Counted from the first letter of the stretch, positions 7,515 through 16,443 are shown. The stretch: DNA of 64,000 nt from an uncultured Lachnospiraceae bacterium (GCA_910579465.1 CAJTUB010000002.1:316980-380979), one strand, 5' to 3'. Notes: a model not told the origin generated them from the letters alone. A program made the numbers and translations.

Positions 7515-7545
7515 AATGCGCTCGGGGAATAAATCCGGGCGCATT
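7515..7545 (+). terminator. Imperfect inverted repeat after the tail tube gene
   Basis: AATGCGCTCGG (7515-7525) pairs with CCGGGCGCATT (7535-7545) with one wobble pair. It spans the end of the alternative -1 reading frame. There is no T tract, so it may stabilise the abundant tail-tube mRNA instead of terminating it. Confidence 0.4.
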
Positions 7546-7567
7546 GCTTATGAAAGGAGTATGAACA

Positions 7568-7849
7568 ATGGCAAATGTACTTGATATTACGGATAAACTG
7601 AAATTTGAGGAAAGCCCGAAGCTGGTAGTTAAGGGCAAGGAAATCAGAGTGAAGGACGATGCACCGACGATGCTCAGAGTAATGGCTTTAATCGGTGCTG
7701 ATCCGAAGCCCACGGACATTGTGGCGGCATATGAAGAGATTTTTGACGAGCAGGCAAGGAAAGTCATTGAGGAATTGCGTATCAATTTCCGAGGTCTTGT
7801 TGTTTTGATTCAGTCTGCAATTGAACTGGTTGTTGGCACACCCAGCTGA
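7568..7849 (+). CDS. Tail assembly chaperone, upstream frame (G-like)
   Basis: The 93-residue acidic protein follows GAAAGGAG and lies between the tail tube and tape measure genes, the fixed position of tail chaperones. It ends with CCC AGC TGA at 7841-7849. The downstream frame is open from 7809. A +1 slip at CCC would join the two products as in G/GT chaperone pairs. The chaperones coat the tape measure during tail assembly and are absent from the virion. Confidence 0.7.
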   Translation: MANVLDITDKLKFEESPKLVVKGKEIRVKDDAPTMLRVMALIGADPKPTDIVAAYEEIFDEQARKVIEELRINFRGLVVLIQSAIELVVGTPS

Positions 7850-8195
7850 TGGAGAAGGGGAAAGTTTCTACGATTTGTTTGACGACTGGGATTTAATTGT
7901 TTCGAGCTTTCTGACACAGTATGGGCTGCGTATTCGTACTAAGGACTTTGAAACGGTTTCGTGGGATGAGTTTAAATCGCTGCTTGCCGGAATTGCTCCG
8001 GAAACACCACTCGGAAGAATCGTGGCAATCAGGGCAGAAACAGACAAGGAAGTAATCAAGCATTTCAATAAGGAGCAGATGAGAATATATGATGAATGGC
8101 GGAAGAAGGCTGCAGATGCTATTACCCCGGCGGATTATGATAAGGAAATGGTAAAGCTGGAAATGATGTTTGCGGCAATGTGCGGAGGTGGTTAA
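7809..8195 (+). CDS. Tail assembly chaperone, downstream frame (Gp15/T-like)
   Basis: This is the continuation of the chaperone region in the +1 frame, open from 7809 with a weak TTG at 7821. It resembles phage Gp15: FYDLFDDWDLIVSSFLTQYG, then VSWDEFKSLLAGI and a helical end. No ribosome site precedes the TTG, which supports expression as an extension of the upstream frame. The fused product would read through ...VVGTP into ADGEGESFYDLFDD. Confidence 0.7.
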   Translation, partial: FSLQLNWLLAHPADGEGESFYDLFDDWDLIVSSFLTQYGLRIRTKDFETVSWDEFKSLLAGIAPETPLGRIVAIRAETDKEVIKHFNKEQMRIYDEWRKKAADAITPADYDKEMVKLEMMFAAMCGGG

Positions 8196-8205
8196 AATTG
8201 AAAAA

Positions 8206-8349
8206 ATGACACATCGAAAAGAAAAAGTCAGATGTCCTTATTGCGGGCACCCGGTTAACGCAATGAAAAGTACGGATGCCCGCTGTGAGGGTATTTTTTT
8301 TAAGTGTAAGAACAAGGATTGTAAAAAAGAATTTGAATTGAAAATCTAA
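8206..8349 (+). CDS. Small zinc-ribbon (Com-like) phage protein
   Basis: This 47-residue ORF lies between the chaperone and tape measure genes. It codes for a four-cysteine ribbon: CPYC near the start, then C-x-n-C and NKDC before a basic end (KKEFELKI). GGAGGTGG lies upstream at 8184, somewhat far from the ATG at 8206; GTG at 8188 or an ATT start are alternatives. Short ribbons of this type, such as Mu Com, bind nucleic acid and can control translation of a neighbouring gene. The function here is inferred. Confidence 0.65.
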   Translation: MTHRKEKVRCPYCGHPVNAMKSTDARCEGIFFKCKNKDCKKEFELKI

Positions 8350-8397
8350 GACGCTGTGCCGATGTGCCTGTCTTAATTGTAAAGGCAGGCGAGAAAA

Positions 8398-11352
8398 GTG
8401 GCAGATAGTGTTGGACAGATTGGACTTGACCTTGTAGTAAATAAAAATGGATTTGATAAGCAGATGAAGGGAATACAGTCTGTTGCCAAAAAGGCGGCAG
8501 TGGTGCTTGCATCTGCTTTTGCAGTAAAGAAGATAATCGATTTTGGTGCAGAGTGTATTGAACTCGGTTCCGATTTGCAGGAAGTACAGAATGTGGTTGA
8601 CGTTACCTTTCCGTCACTGTCAAAGCAGGTAGACACCTTTGCGCAGAACGCAGCTGCATCTTTCGGATTGTCGGAAACAATGGCAAAGAGGTTTACTGGC
8701 ACCTTCGGATCCATGGCAAAGGCGTTTGGTTTTAATGAGCAGGCAGCCTATGAAATGTCTACTGCATTAACAGGTCTTGCCGGTGATGTGGCATCGTTTT
8801 ATAACATCAGTCAAGATGAAGCCTATACAAAGCTGAAGTCTGTATTTACCGGTGAAACTGAGAGCTTGAAAGACCTGGGTGTAGTAATGACGCAGACAGC
8901 CCTCGACAGTTTTGCCATGGCGAAGGGGTATGGTAAAACAACCGCGGCAATGAGTGAAGCAGAGAAGGTTGCGCTACGATATGCCTTTGTCCAGGAACAG
9001 TTATCGACGGCGTCCGGGGATTTTATCCGAACTTCTGACGGTTGGGCGAATCAGGTACGTGTCCTGAAACTGCAATTTGACAGTCTAAAAGCGACGATTG
9101 GACAGGGGCTTATCAATGTACTAACGCCGGTATTGCAGCTGATAAATAGTCTTATTCCGAAGGTGCAGGCATTAGCGAACTCTTTTAAGACGCTGACAGA
9201 AGAGCTGACCGGGAAAAAGGGAGAGTCGCAAGCAGCGATAGTTGCCGCGGATGCCCAAATTGCTACCGGGGCTGTCGGAGATATGAACGACGAGCTGAAA
9301 AAAACGGGCAAGGGTACAACCGGAATCGATGAGTTAAATATTATTAGCGATACTGAGGGAAAGTCCTCTTCTGGAAGTAGCGGTGCAGATACAGGTGTTT
9401 CTGATACAAGTAAGGAATTGAATGCAGGCGGAGCTGCAGTAGAGGAGTATGAAAGAAAGCTTGGAGGACTGGCAGGGGCATTCAATAAGCTTACGGAAAC
9501 TTTTCAGCAAGGTTTCTTCAAAGTCATTGATACAAGTGCGCTTGACGGCATAAAAGGGTCATTGGCCGGAATAAGGACAGAAATGGAAGGTCTGTTCTTA
9601 GACGTTGATGTTCAGGCAGCGGCAGGAGGCTTTGTATCTTCCATTGTAACAGTGTTAGGGGCTTCTGTAGGGAATATTGGCACGGTAGGGAGTAGTATCG
9701 CTTCTAATCTGTTTGGAGGGATTCAGTTATATCTCCAGCAGAATAGCCCGTTTTTAAAGGAAACGCTGGTTTCGCTGTTTGATATCAGGGAACGTGCAGG
9801 AGAAATCCAAACAAATCTTATGACGGCACTGTCCTATGTGTTTACGGTATTTCAGACGCCGGAGGCACAGCAGATTACGGCTGATATCATTGGGATATTC
9901 TCGGATGCATTTTTAGGAATCACAGAGTTATCGGCGTTGTTTGGGACCGATGTTTTTAGTCTGATAACTGCACCATTTATCGAGAACAAGGAACTAATCC
10001 AGACTACTTTGTCGGATACATTTTCTGCCGTTGAGCCGATTCTGTCAGAGACTAAGGAGATTGTAGATGATGTATTCCTTGCAATTAAGCAGATTTATGA
10101 TGAATCAGTAGCACCTGTAATAAGCTCATTTAAAGAGGGATTTACAGAAATAGCTGAAAAGCTGCTTACCGTATGGAATGAGTACGTGCTGCCGATTGTA
10201 GATAAATTTTCGAAGAAATTTGAGGAGTTTAGGGAAAACTCCTTAAATCCTTTGATTGAAAAGTTTAAGGAGTTTTTCGAAAAAGTATCGGAAGCCATTA
10301 TTTCTGTGTGGGAAAATTTCCTGAAACCGTTTGTAACATGGTTTATTGAAACTATGGCACCGGTGATTAGTGGTGTTATTAGTGTTTTAATTGATACATT
10401 TTTTCTGTTATGGGACGGAATTACTAAAGCAGTCGGATTTATTCTTGATGCGCTTGGTGGATTAGCAGATTTTATTTCCTGTGTGTTTAAAGGTGAATGG
10501 GAAGAGGTATTTACTGGTATCAAGGAGTTCTTTAGTGATATATGGGACGCTATTATAGAAACCATAACCACTGTTCTGGATACCATTGGAGGCGTTCTGG
10601 ATACTGCGCTTCAAGCAATTAAGGAGTCATGGGAAGCGGTATGGGACGGTATAAAAAGGTTCTTTTCAAATATATGGGATACCTTATCTGAAACCGTACA
10701 GGAGAAATTTAATGGCATCAGAGATTTTATTTCGGAAATTATGACAACGATAAGGTCAACAATTTCGACGGTGCTTAATACAATACGGACAAAATTCAGC
10801 AATGTATTTACGAACATTAAGAACACAGTAAAAAGAATTTTTGACGGGATGTGGGGAGCAATTAAGGGCGTTATCAACAGTATACTTGGAGGCATTGAAA
10901 AAATGGCGAACGGAGTTGTGAAAGGCATTAACAAGGTTATAGGTGCCATGAACGGGTTTTCTTTTGATATCCCTGACTGGGTTCCGGTTCCGGGAATGAG
11001 GGGTAAGACGTTCGGTTTTAATATTCCGAAGTTAAATGAAGTAACAATCCCGAGATTGGCGCAGGGCGGATTTGTAAAGGCAAATACGCCGCAATTAGCC
11101 ATGATTGGAGATAACCGGAGATACGGCGAGGTGGTCGCACCGGAAAATAAGCTGCAGGAGATGGTGGATAAAGCTGTGGCAATGGCTTCAGGGAGCAATT
11201 TGTCAGACCAGTATCTTGCTATGGTGATTGAATTGCTTAAACGTATTATTGCATTAATTGAGGGGCTTGATTTGACGGTATCGCTAGATGTTCGCGAAAT
11301 CCGGAATAAGCTGAAAGAATTGGAAGGGCGCAGCGGTTACAGCTTTACGTAG
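8398..11352 (+). CDS. Phage tail tape measure protein
   Basis: At 984 residues this is the longest phage gene in the window. It lies after the tail chaperones, as expected for the protein that sets tail length. The start is a GTG with a weak GGCGAGAAA site. The N-terminus (GQIGLDLVVNKNGFDKQMKG) is the usual tape-measure opening. A hydrophobic, helical centre (about residues 500-770) has repeated Trp-containing amphipathic helices (FFSDIWDAI, FFSNIWDTL) and probable membrane-inserting segments. The C-terminus is conserved (PQLAMIGDNRRYGEVVAPEN). By tape-measure scaling it implies a tail well over 100 nm. Confidence 0.9.
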   Translation: MADSVGQIGLDLVVNKNGFDKQMKGIQSVAKKAAVVLASAFAVKKIIDFGAECIELGSDLQEVQNVVDVTFPSLSKQVDTFAQNAAASFGLSETMAKRFTGTFGSMAKAFGFNEQAAYEMSTALTGLAGDVASFYNISQDEAYTKLKSVFTGETESLKDLGVVMTQTALDSFAMAKGYGKTTAAMSEAEKVALRYAFVQEQLSTASGDFIRTSDGWANQVRVLKLQFDSLKATIGQGLINVLTPVLQLINSLIPKVQALANSFKTLTEELTGKKGESQAAIVAADAQIATGAVGDMNDELKKTGKGTTGIDELNIISDTEGKSSSGSSGADTGVSDTSKELNAGGAAVEEYERKLGGLAGAFNKLTETFQQGFFKVIDTSALDGIKGSLAGIRTEMEGLFLDVDVQAAAGGFVSSIVTVLGASVGNIGTVGSSIASNLFGGIQLYLQQNSPFLKETLVSLFDIRERAGEIQTNLMTALSYVFTVFQTPEAQQITADIIGIFSDAFLGITELSALFGTDVFSLITAPFIENKELIQTTLSDTFSAVEPILSETKEIVDDVFLAIKQIYDESVAPVISSFKEGFTEIAEKLLTVWNEYVLPIVDKFSKKFEEFRENSLNPLIEKFKEFFEKVSEAIISVWENFLKPFVTWFIETMAPVISGVISVLIDTFFLLWDGITKAVGFILDALGGLADFISCVFKGEWEEVFTGIKEFFSDIWDAIIETITTVLDTIGGVLDTALQAIKESWEAVWDGIKRFFSNIWDTLSETVQEKFNGIRDFISEIMTTIRSTISTVLNTIRTKFSNVFTNIKNTVKRIFDGMWGAIKGVINSILGGIEKMANGVVKGINKVIGAMNGFSFDIPDWVPVPGMRGKTFGFNIPKLNEVTIPRLAQGGFVKANTPQLAMIGDNRRYGEVVAPENKLQEMVDKAVAMASGSNLSDQYLAMVIELLKRIIALIEGLDLTVSLDVREIRNKLKELEGRSGYSFT

Positions 11353-11355
11353 GAG

Positions 11356-11748
11356 GTGAGCGAAATAAACGCACTGATAACAATCAATAAAAAAGAATTT
11401 CCCGCGCCGGATATGGGAATGGAGTTTATTGTGGCAACAACAGTCTCCGATGGAAAGAATGCCAATGGGGAATTTGTTGGGCAGAAGGTAGGGCGTGACC
11501 AGTATAAAGCAGATGCGCTCATATGGCATCGGTTGTCCGCAGAGGTATGGGCGGAAATGTTGCAGGAGTTTGAGCGGTTTGTAGTGATTGCACGTATTCC
11601 GGATATGGTGCATAATAGCTGGCTCACGATCCGGATGTACCCGGGTAACCGTTCCGCCACTCCCGCGGAAATCAATCCTATAACCGGATTACCGAGTATG
11701 TACCATAATTGCAAAGTGAATTTGGTGGATTGTGGGGTGATTGAGTAA
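11356..11748 (+). CDS. Phage tail protein of unknown family
   Basis: The 130-residue frame begins within an AGGAGGTGAG site. GTG 11356 overlaps the ribosome site, while ATA 11365 would be at ideal distance, so the true start is uncertain. The protein opens ALITINKKEFPAPDMGMEF and looks beta-rich. It lies between the tape measure and the large tail-tip protein, a position often held by distal-tail proteins, but I see no specific signature. Its stop overlaps the next start. Confidence 0.55.
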   Translation: MSEINALITINKKEFPAPDMGMEFIVATTVSDGKNANGEFVGQKVGRDQYKADALIWHRLSAEVWAEMLQEFERFVVIARIPDMVHNSWLTIRMYPGNRSATPAEINPITGLPSMYHNCKVNLVDCGVIE

Positions 11749-13949
11749 TGCAGATGGTAAGCGACGCATATAAGCGTGCCATGAAAGACTCTTTTCGTGG
11801 CAGAACCTTTGTGTCTGCTACGGTCGGCGTGGTAAATCAGGAAGCACAAAAGTCGGCGGAGGTGGCGCAGAGTGAAAAATGCACTTATTTCTCAGATTTG
11901 CGTAAGCCTTTTGAAAATTATACGGCAATAGAATGTTATGCAACCTGCGAACAGGACTATGCTGCCGTTGATGGCACCATGTTTTTTCTTCCAAGGCAAC
12001 GGAGGGATGTTGTGCTGAATCAAGGGATTGTGACAGAAGAGCTTTCGGGAAGCATAGAGATATGCTTTCCGAAAGCTGTTGATATCAGAGGACTCACGTT
12101 GGAGTTTGGAGCTACTTATCCGGTGGACTTTTCGATTGTGGCAGACAGCGGGACGGTGACGGTAACAGGGAATAGTTCAGAACGGTATATTACAGATGAA
12201 ATTTTTACCGGAGTAACGTATTTACGAATAGTGCCGGAAAGTATGAGCAACGGACAAGGGCGGCTCCACCTGCACGGAATCACAATGGGAACGGGGATTT
12301 ATTTTGATAATAAAAGGCTGAAATCCCTTGTAAAACATGAATATATCAGCCCCATTATGGCAGAGCTTCCGACAATTGATGTTACGGTTACTGTTGAAAA
12401 TAGAAATCGGGAATTTGACATCGAAAACGTAGAAAGCGCTGTGAATTTTTTGGAAATCGGACAGAGTGTCAGTATCCGGTACGGTCTGGAACTGGAAGAT
12501 GGTACTACGGAGTGGCTCCCTGGTGGAAATTTAGTGCTGCGTGAATGGTCTGCAGATGATGAAGTAATGACATTTACGGCATCCGACAGGTTTGATGATA
12601 TGAACGGCATTTATCAAAAGGGGCAATTTTATTCAAATGGTATCAGTCTGTATGATTTGGCGTTGGATGTACTTGCCGATGCGGAAATTGATAGTCGCGG
12701 TTACTGGATAGACCCCTATCTTAAAGGGGTATCAGTGAATAATCCCATGCCGGTTATTACGCATAAGGAGGCTTTGCAGCTGATTGCAAATGCCGGAAGG
12801 TGCGTGTTGTATCAGGGAAGCGAGGGAGTAATTACGATAAAATCCTCCTTTGTACCAGAGGTCAGCGTAAATTCTGATAATGCTGCTTATTATAGCCGCG
12901 TGGAAGACATTTGGGACGGAAGTAAGAAAGCGGAGTATGCAGTAACAGGACAGAATGCGAGTACGGTAGATGGAATGCAGGTTTTCCTTCCGAGAGAAGG
13001 TGAATTTATGGAGGTCGGATATGTTTCTGAAAGCCTGGCAGATGCAGAAGGAAACTTCGTTACGGCGCCATCTATTACAATGCTGCTTGAGGCGGCATAT
13101 AAGTGTTTTGGTCTTACGTTGGAATTTGGAGGGAATCAGCCGAAAGAAGTATGCTTCATGGCTTATCTTTCAGGTGAACTAAAAGAGGAATATCTGGTAC
13201 AGATATCTGATAAAACGGTTGTAATCAGCCACGAATTTCCAGAGTTTGACCGTCTTTTGCTGAAGTTTACCAAAGGAAGTCCGAATAACCGAGTAAATCT
13301 GCAAAATTTGTTTTTGGGTGAAAGGACGGACTATACGTTGACTTACGGAGCGGAACTTACGAAAACTCCGAAGGGGATACAGCTTTCGAAGGTTAAGGAA
13401 GTACAGGTGACACGAAATCTGTATACTCCGGAAGCGAATGTCAAAGAACTGGCAAAAGAAATTATAAGCAAGGATGGAACTTATGTATTTACCTTTGGAA
13501 GCCCGGTCTATAATCTGTCCTGTAACGCTTCCGGCGCAGAAGTAACGATTATAGAACAGGGCTGTTATTATGCGGCTGTTGAAGTTTCCGGCAGTACGGG
13601 AGCATCTGAACTGGTAGTGAGTGGCAAGGAATATACAGTATCTCAGGCAAAGGTAAGTTATGGAATTGGAGATGCGGGACAAATTAAGGAGTGGAATAAT
13701 CCGTTGATTTCAGACTCGGATCATGCCGTCGATGTTGCAGAATGGCTGGGAATGTATTTTGCATCAGACCGGGAGTATGAGTTGCAGTACCGGGGAGAGC
13801 CGCGACTTGCAGGAAATGATTTGGCGTATCTCGAAAATAGATATGTGGCAGGTATGATGGTTCAGATTTATGAACATATGCTTAATTTCAATGGTGCACT
13901 TAGCGGGACAATAAAGGCAAGGAGGGTTGTAGATGTGGCAAACACCTAA
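11748..13949 (+). CDS. Large tail-tip / baseplate protein with duplicated module
   Basis: The 733-residue protein begins at an ATG overlapping the previous stop (TAATG). Its position after the tape measure suggests a tail-associated hub or receptor-binding scaffold. Two copies of a beta-rich segment are visible, at about residues 60-185 (VDGTMFFLPRQRRDV ... GLTLEFGATYP) and 395-515 (VDGMQVFLPREGEFM ... GLTLEFGGNQP). Between them lies a hub-like domain with EYISPIMAELPTIDVTVTVEN. No peptidase motif is clear. The duplicated segments may bind host surface sugars, but this is inference. Confidence 0.65.
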   Translation: MQMVSDAYKRAMKDSFRGRTFVSATVGVVNQEAQKSAEVAQSEKCTYFSDLRKPFENYTAIECYATCEQDYAAVDGTMFFLPRQRRDVVLNQGIVTEELSGSIEICFPKAVDIRGLTLEFGATYPVDFSIVADSGTVTVTGNSSERYITDEIFTGVTYLRIVPESMSNGQGRLHLHGITMGTGIYFDNKRLKSLVKHEYISPIMAELPTIDVTVTVENRNREFDIENVESAVNFLEIGQSVSIRYGLELEDGTTEWLPGGNLVLREWSADDEVMTFTASDRFDDMNGIYQKGQFYSNGISLYDLALDVLADAEIDSRGYWIDPYLKGVSVNNPMPVITHKEALQLIANAGRCVLYQGSEGVITIKSSFVPEVSVNSDNAAYYSRVEDIWDGSKKAEYAVTGQNASTVDGMQVFLPREGEFMEVGYVSESLADAEGNFVTAPSITMLLEAAYKCFGLTLEFGGNQPKEVCFMAYLSGELKEEYLVQISDKTVVISHEFPEFDRLLLKFTKGSPNNRVNLQNLFLGERTDYTLTYGAELTKTPKGIQLSKVKEVQVTRNLYTPEANVKELAKEIISKDGTYVFTFGSPVYNLSCNASGAEVTIIEQGCYYAAVEVSGSTGASELVVSGKEYTVSQAKVSYGIGDAGQIKEWNNPLISDSDHAVDVAEWLGMYFASDREYELQYRGEPRLAGNDLAYLENRYVAGMMVQIYEHMLNFNGALSGTIKARRVVDVANT

Positions 13950-14340
13950 AACGGATTGGAAACCGACAGATTTTTTTAATGTGGAAGATTATAACCGAAT
14001 TAAAGGTAATCTGGAAGCAATGCGGGAACAGGCGTTGGTTTTGTGGCCAGAATTTGCATTTGAGAAAATGGGAGAGGATAAGACCTATCAGGATTATGGC
14101 TTCTATGCAGATGAGATTAACCGTTTTGAGAAAAATATCGACCTTATCTGCGACGGAACTTACCACTTTGCAGTGGGAGAACGGAAGATTTTTTATGATA
14201 ATCAACCGTTCATTGACTGGAATGAATTGAACCGTATCGAATCAGCATGCCAAACGATTTACAGTAATCTGATAGGTCAAATTGCCGGACGGCAGAGGCT
14301 TGTGTTCCAAATTGGAAGAAGGAGGGCTCCCGTATGTTAA
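13933..14340 (+). CDS. Phage tail hypothetical protein
   Basis: The 135-residue protein overlaps the tail-tip gene by 17 bp and the fibre gene by 7 bp, so all three are tightly coupled. AAGGAGGG lies just before its ATG. It is rich in aromatic residues (MWQTPKTDWKPTDFFNVEDY) and largely helical. It resembles small connector proteins found between tail-tip and fibre genes in Lachnospiraceae prophages. The function is unknown. Confidence 0.55.
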   Translation: MWQTPKTDWKPTDFFNVEDYNRIKGNLEAMREQALVLWPEFAFEKMGEDKTYQDYGFYADEINRFEKNIDLICDGTYHFAVGERKIFYDNQPFIDWNELNRIESACQTIYSNLIGQIAGRQRLVFQIGRRRAPVC

Positions 14341-15092
14341 GAGAGGACTTTAAAGACGATATTTTTGCAGGAGCGCGGAAGTATCAGATAGTGAAAAATA
14401 GTGATGGAACGGTGTCATTTATTGATGCCACCGAGTACACGCAAGAAGGCGATGCCATTGGTGCAGCTGAATTTAATCAAATAGGGCAGGAAGTAAATGG
14501 TAAGGTAGAGAAGATTGCCGGTAAGGGCCTGTCTGCTAACGACTATACAACGGCTGAAAAAAACAAACTTAAGAATATTGCTGAGGGCGCAGAAGTGAAT
14601 GTACAGTCCGACTGGAATACAACAGATAGCGGCAGTGATGCGTACATAAAAAATAAACCCACATCCATGAAAAACCCTGCGGCATTAACTTTTACGGGAA
14701 GCGCGGACGGAAGCTATGACGGAAGCTCGGCAAAAACTGTAACTATCCCCGCAGCCGTCAGGGTAAAGGGTGGCGCGGAGACCACATACCATACGGGGGA
14801 CGTGAACCTGACCCCGGCAAAAATCGGGGCGGTAGCACTAAGCGGCGGGACAATGACCGGGACCCTCACGGTGACAACCCAGAGCGTGGCGTCAAGCAGT
14901 ATCGGAGGGGGTGCGGTCAACCTCTGCTCGAACACGCTGAAGGTCAGCCCCGGGTCAGTGACGGTGTCCGGAGGGGCAAGTATACCAGTTATGCAAATCT
15001 CGACCATAAACGGGTTGTCGTACCGGCCGGTTGTCATAGGACCGTCGGCGCCAAGTGACAAAACCGCGCTCTGGATTGATACCAGCAAGTAA
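14334..15092 (+). CDS. Tail fibre-like protein
   Basis: The 252-residue protein carries the phage fibre motif GLSANDYTTAEKNKLKNIAE near residue 65, followed by low-complexity Gly/Ser/Thr-rich repeats (GSADGSYDGSSAKTVTIPAA, ALSGGTMTGTL). Base composition and codon choice change from AT-rich to GC-rich at about 14,690, inside the gene. This suggests that the receptor-binding half was exchanged by recombination. It probably forms the distal fibre or its attachment point. Confidence 0.7.
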   Translation: MLREDFKDDIFAGARKYQIVKNSDGTVSFIDATEYTQEGDAIGAAEFNQIGQEVNGKVEKIAGKGLSANDYTTAEKNKLKNIAEGAEVNVQSDWNTTDSGSDAYIKNKPTSMKNPAALTFTGSADGSYDGSSAKTVTIPAAVRVKGGAETTYHTGDVNLTPAKIGAVALSGGTMTGTLTVTTQSVASSSIGGGAVNLCSNTLKVSPGSVTVSGGASIPVMQISTINGLSYRPVVIGPSAPSDKTALWIDTSK

Positions 15093-15104
15093 GGGGGCGG
15101 GGGG

Positions 15105-15686
15105 ATGCTTAAGACATATGACAATGTGGCGGCGGCATGGGCGGAGCACGGCGGCCGGTATTATGACGATGTGGCAGCGGCATGGGTGGATGCCCGCGGG
15201 GTAAAGACATACGATACGGCTACCGCGGCGTGGGTGGAGCACGGGTACTACGGATGGTTTTATGCATCAACAAAAAACGTGCAGCCTACGGACACTCTGG
15301 AGATAGCACCGGACAGGATATACTTCCAAAATGATTACCGGAAGTATCCAACACAGACCCGGACAGTAGTCTTTACACTCTACTACGACTATAAGACCGG
15401 CGATGTCATTGAGTTTGACCTTACCACAAATGCCGGAGGGGCACTGTCGCTGTATCATAACTTTTCCATCGGGCAGTCGAATGCAACGACTAATTTGTAT
15501 CTCAAGCCGCCCGGGGAGGCAGTGGCTACGCATGTGAGCGTGACAGCTACTGTCGTTGACAGTAGCGCAACGATGAAAAGATTATGTCTGTCGACATCGT
15601 ACTCATACAATGACGGTGCATACAGCGCAACCGCAGAGGTGAGGAACTTTAAAATAAACGGGAAACGGTATGGTTTCGCGGAATAG
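15105..15686 (+). CDS. Phage protein with three N-terminal repeats, probable tail appendage
   Basis: The 193-residue protein opens with three imperfect repeats of a YD-x-VAAAW-type unit (KTYDNVAAAWAEH, YYDDVAAAWVDA, KTYDTATAAWVEH). A beta-rich domain follows, ending in VRNFKINGKRYGF, which resembles carbohydrate-binding or fibre-tip domains. It lies in the GC-richer block that begins inside the fibre gene. A host-surface-binding role is likely but not proven. Confidence 0.5.
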   Translation: MLKTYDNVAAAWAEHGGRYYDDVAAAWVDARGVKTYDTATAAWVEHGYYGWFYASTKNVQPTDTLEIAPDRIYFQNDYRKYPTQTRTVVFTLYYDYKTGDVIEFDLTTNAGGALSLYHNFSIGQSNATTNLYLKPPGEAVATHVSVTATVVDSSATMKRLCLSTSYSYNDGAYSATAEVRNFKINGKRYGFAE

Positions 15687-15701
15687 AACAAGGAGGCTTT
15701 T

Positions 15702-16187
15702 ATGAAGAAAATTGTTATCGGGACAACGGAAATCAATGTGCTGTCGCTTACCCCGTATGCGTACATGCAGGGGAAAGGCGAGAAGGTGCTGCAGATAAGG
15801 ATATCTGCGGAGGAGACGGATTTTGAAAGCCTGCGGGCGGCGCTGGAAGGGGCAGAGGAACCCGTGAAGTATTACGAGGATGATACCCTGCTCTGCGAGT
15901 ATGCCGGGTACGGGGTGTTTGAGGCACAGTATGCGGCAGGGGAGTACAGCGTGGAGCTGCACAAGGTGTCACTGGAGGAGCAGATGTCGGTGCTGCTCAA
16001 TGCGAACGAGCAGCTGACCGGGGCGGTCGCGGCACTGGAGGAGGCAAGGACGGTACTGGAGCAGACGACGGAAACGCTCGCGGCGCAGAATGAGACACTT
16101 GCGGCGCAGAACGAAACGCTTGCGGAACAGAATGCGTTGCTGGAGAGCTGCATTTTAGAAATGTCAGAGATTATCTATGCGGAATAG
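15702..16187 (+). CDS. Phage protein with C-terminal heptad repeats
   Basis: The 161-residue protein has AAGGAGG upstream. The N-terminal half looks like a small beta domain (MKKIVIGTTEINVLSLTPYA). The C-terminal half is a coiled coil with near-identical units ETLAAQNETLAAQNETLAEQ, the DNA of which is also tandemly repeated (about 16,073-16,135). Proteins of this arrangement are common before the CD1375-like and holin genes of Clostridia prophages and are probably tail accessory proteins. Confidence 0.55.
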   Translation: MKKIVIGTTEINVLSLTPYAYMQGKGEKVLQIRISAEETDFESLRAALEGAEEPVKYYEDDTLLCEYAGYGVFEAQYAAGEYSVELHKVSLEEQMSVLLNANEQLTGAVAALEEARTVLEQTTETLAAQNETLAAQNETLAEQNALLESCILEMSEIIYAE

Positions 16188-16233
16188 GCATGGAGTTATC
16201 TTTAGATTACTCTTCGGAAGGGAGGTGGAAACG

Positions 16234-16365
16234 ATGGTAGCAATGCTGTGGGTAAACCAGATTCTGCTCGGGAAAAAGAGCTATGCGGACGTACCGGCAC
16301 GGCTGAAGGAGCAGGTGAAGGAGCTCCTGACGGATGCCGGGAAGGAAGACCTTGTGACAGAGTAA
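16234..16365 (+). CDS. CD1375-like small phage protein
   Basis: The ATG at 16234 follows GGGAGGTGG; a longer in-frame ORF from 16177 lacks a ribosome site. The 43-residue product (WVNQILLGKKSYADVPARLK then a short helix) matches the CD1375/XkdX-like small proteins found just before holin genes in Firmicute phages. Its function is unknown. Confidence 0.7.
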   Translation: MVAMLWVNQILLGKKSYADVPARLKEQVKELLTDAGKEDLVTE

Positions 16366-16372
16366 GCAGGAA

Positions 16373-16411
16373 AATAGAGAGGATGTCCTTTTGCGGGTGT
16401 CCTCTCTACAG
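16373..16411 (+). terminator. Hairpin between the CD1375-like and holin genes
   Basis: TAGAGAGGA pairs with TCCTCTCTA across a loop of about 18 nt. No T tract follows, so a processing or attenuation role before the lysis genes is as likely as termination. Confidence 0.4.
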
Positions 16412-16443
16412 TTTCCAGAAGCAGAAGGGAAGGAGAAAGAATA

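Noticed and set aside
16073..16135. CRISPR-like tandem repeats
   Set aside because: The repeats are in-frame coiled-coil codons inside a phage gene with no spacers. No CRISPR array or cas gene is present in the window.
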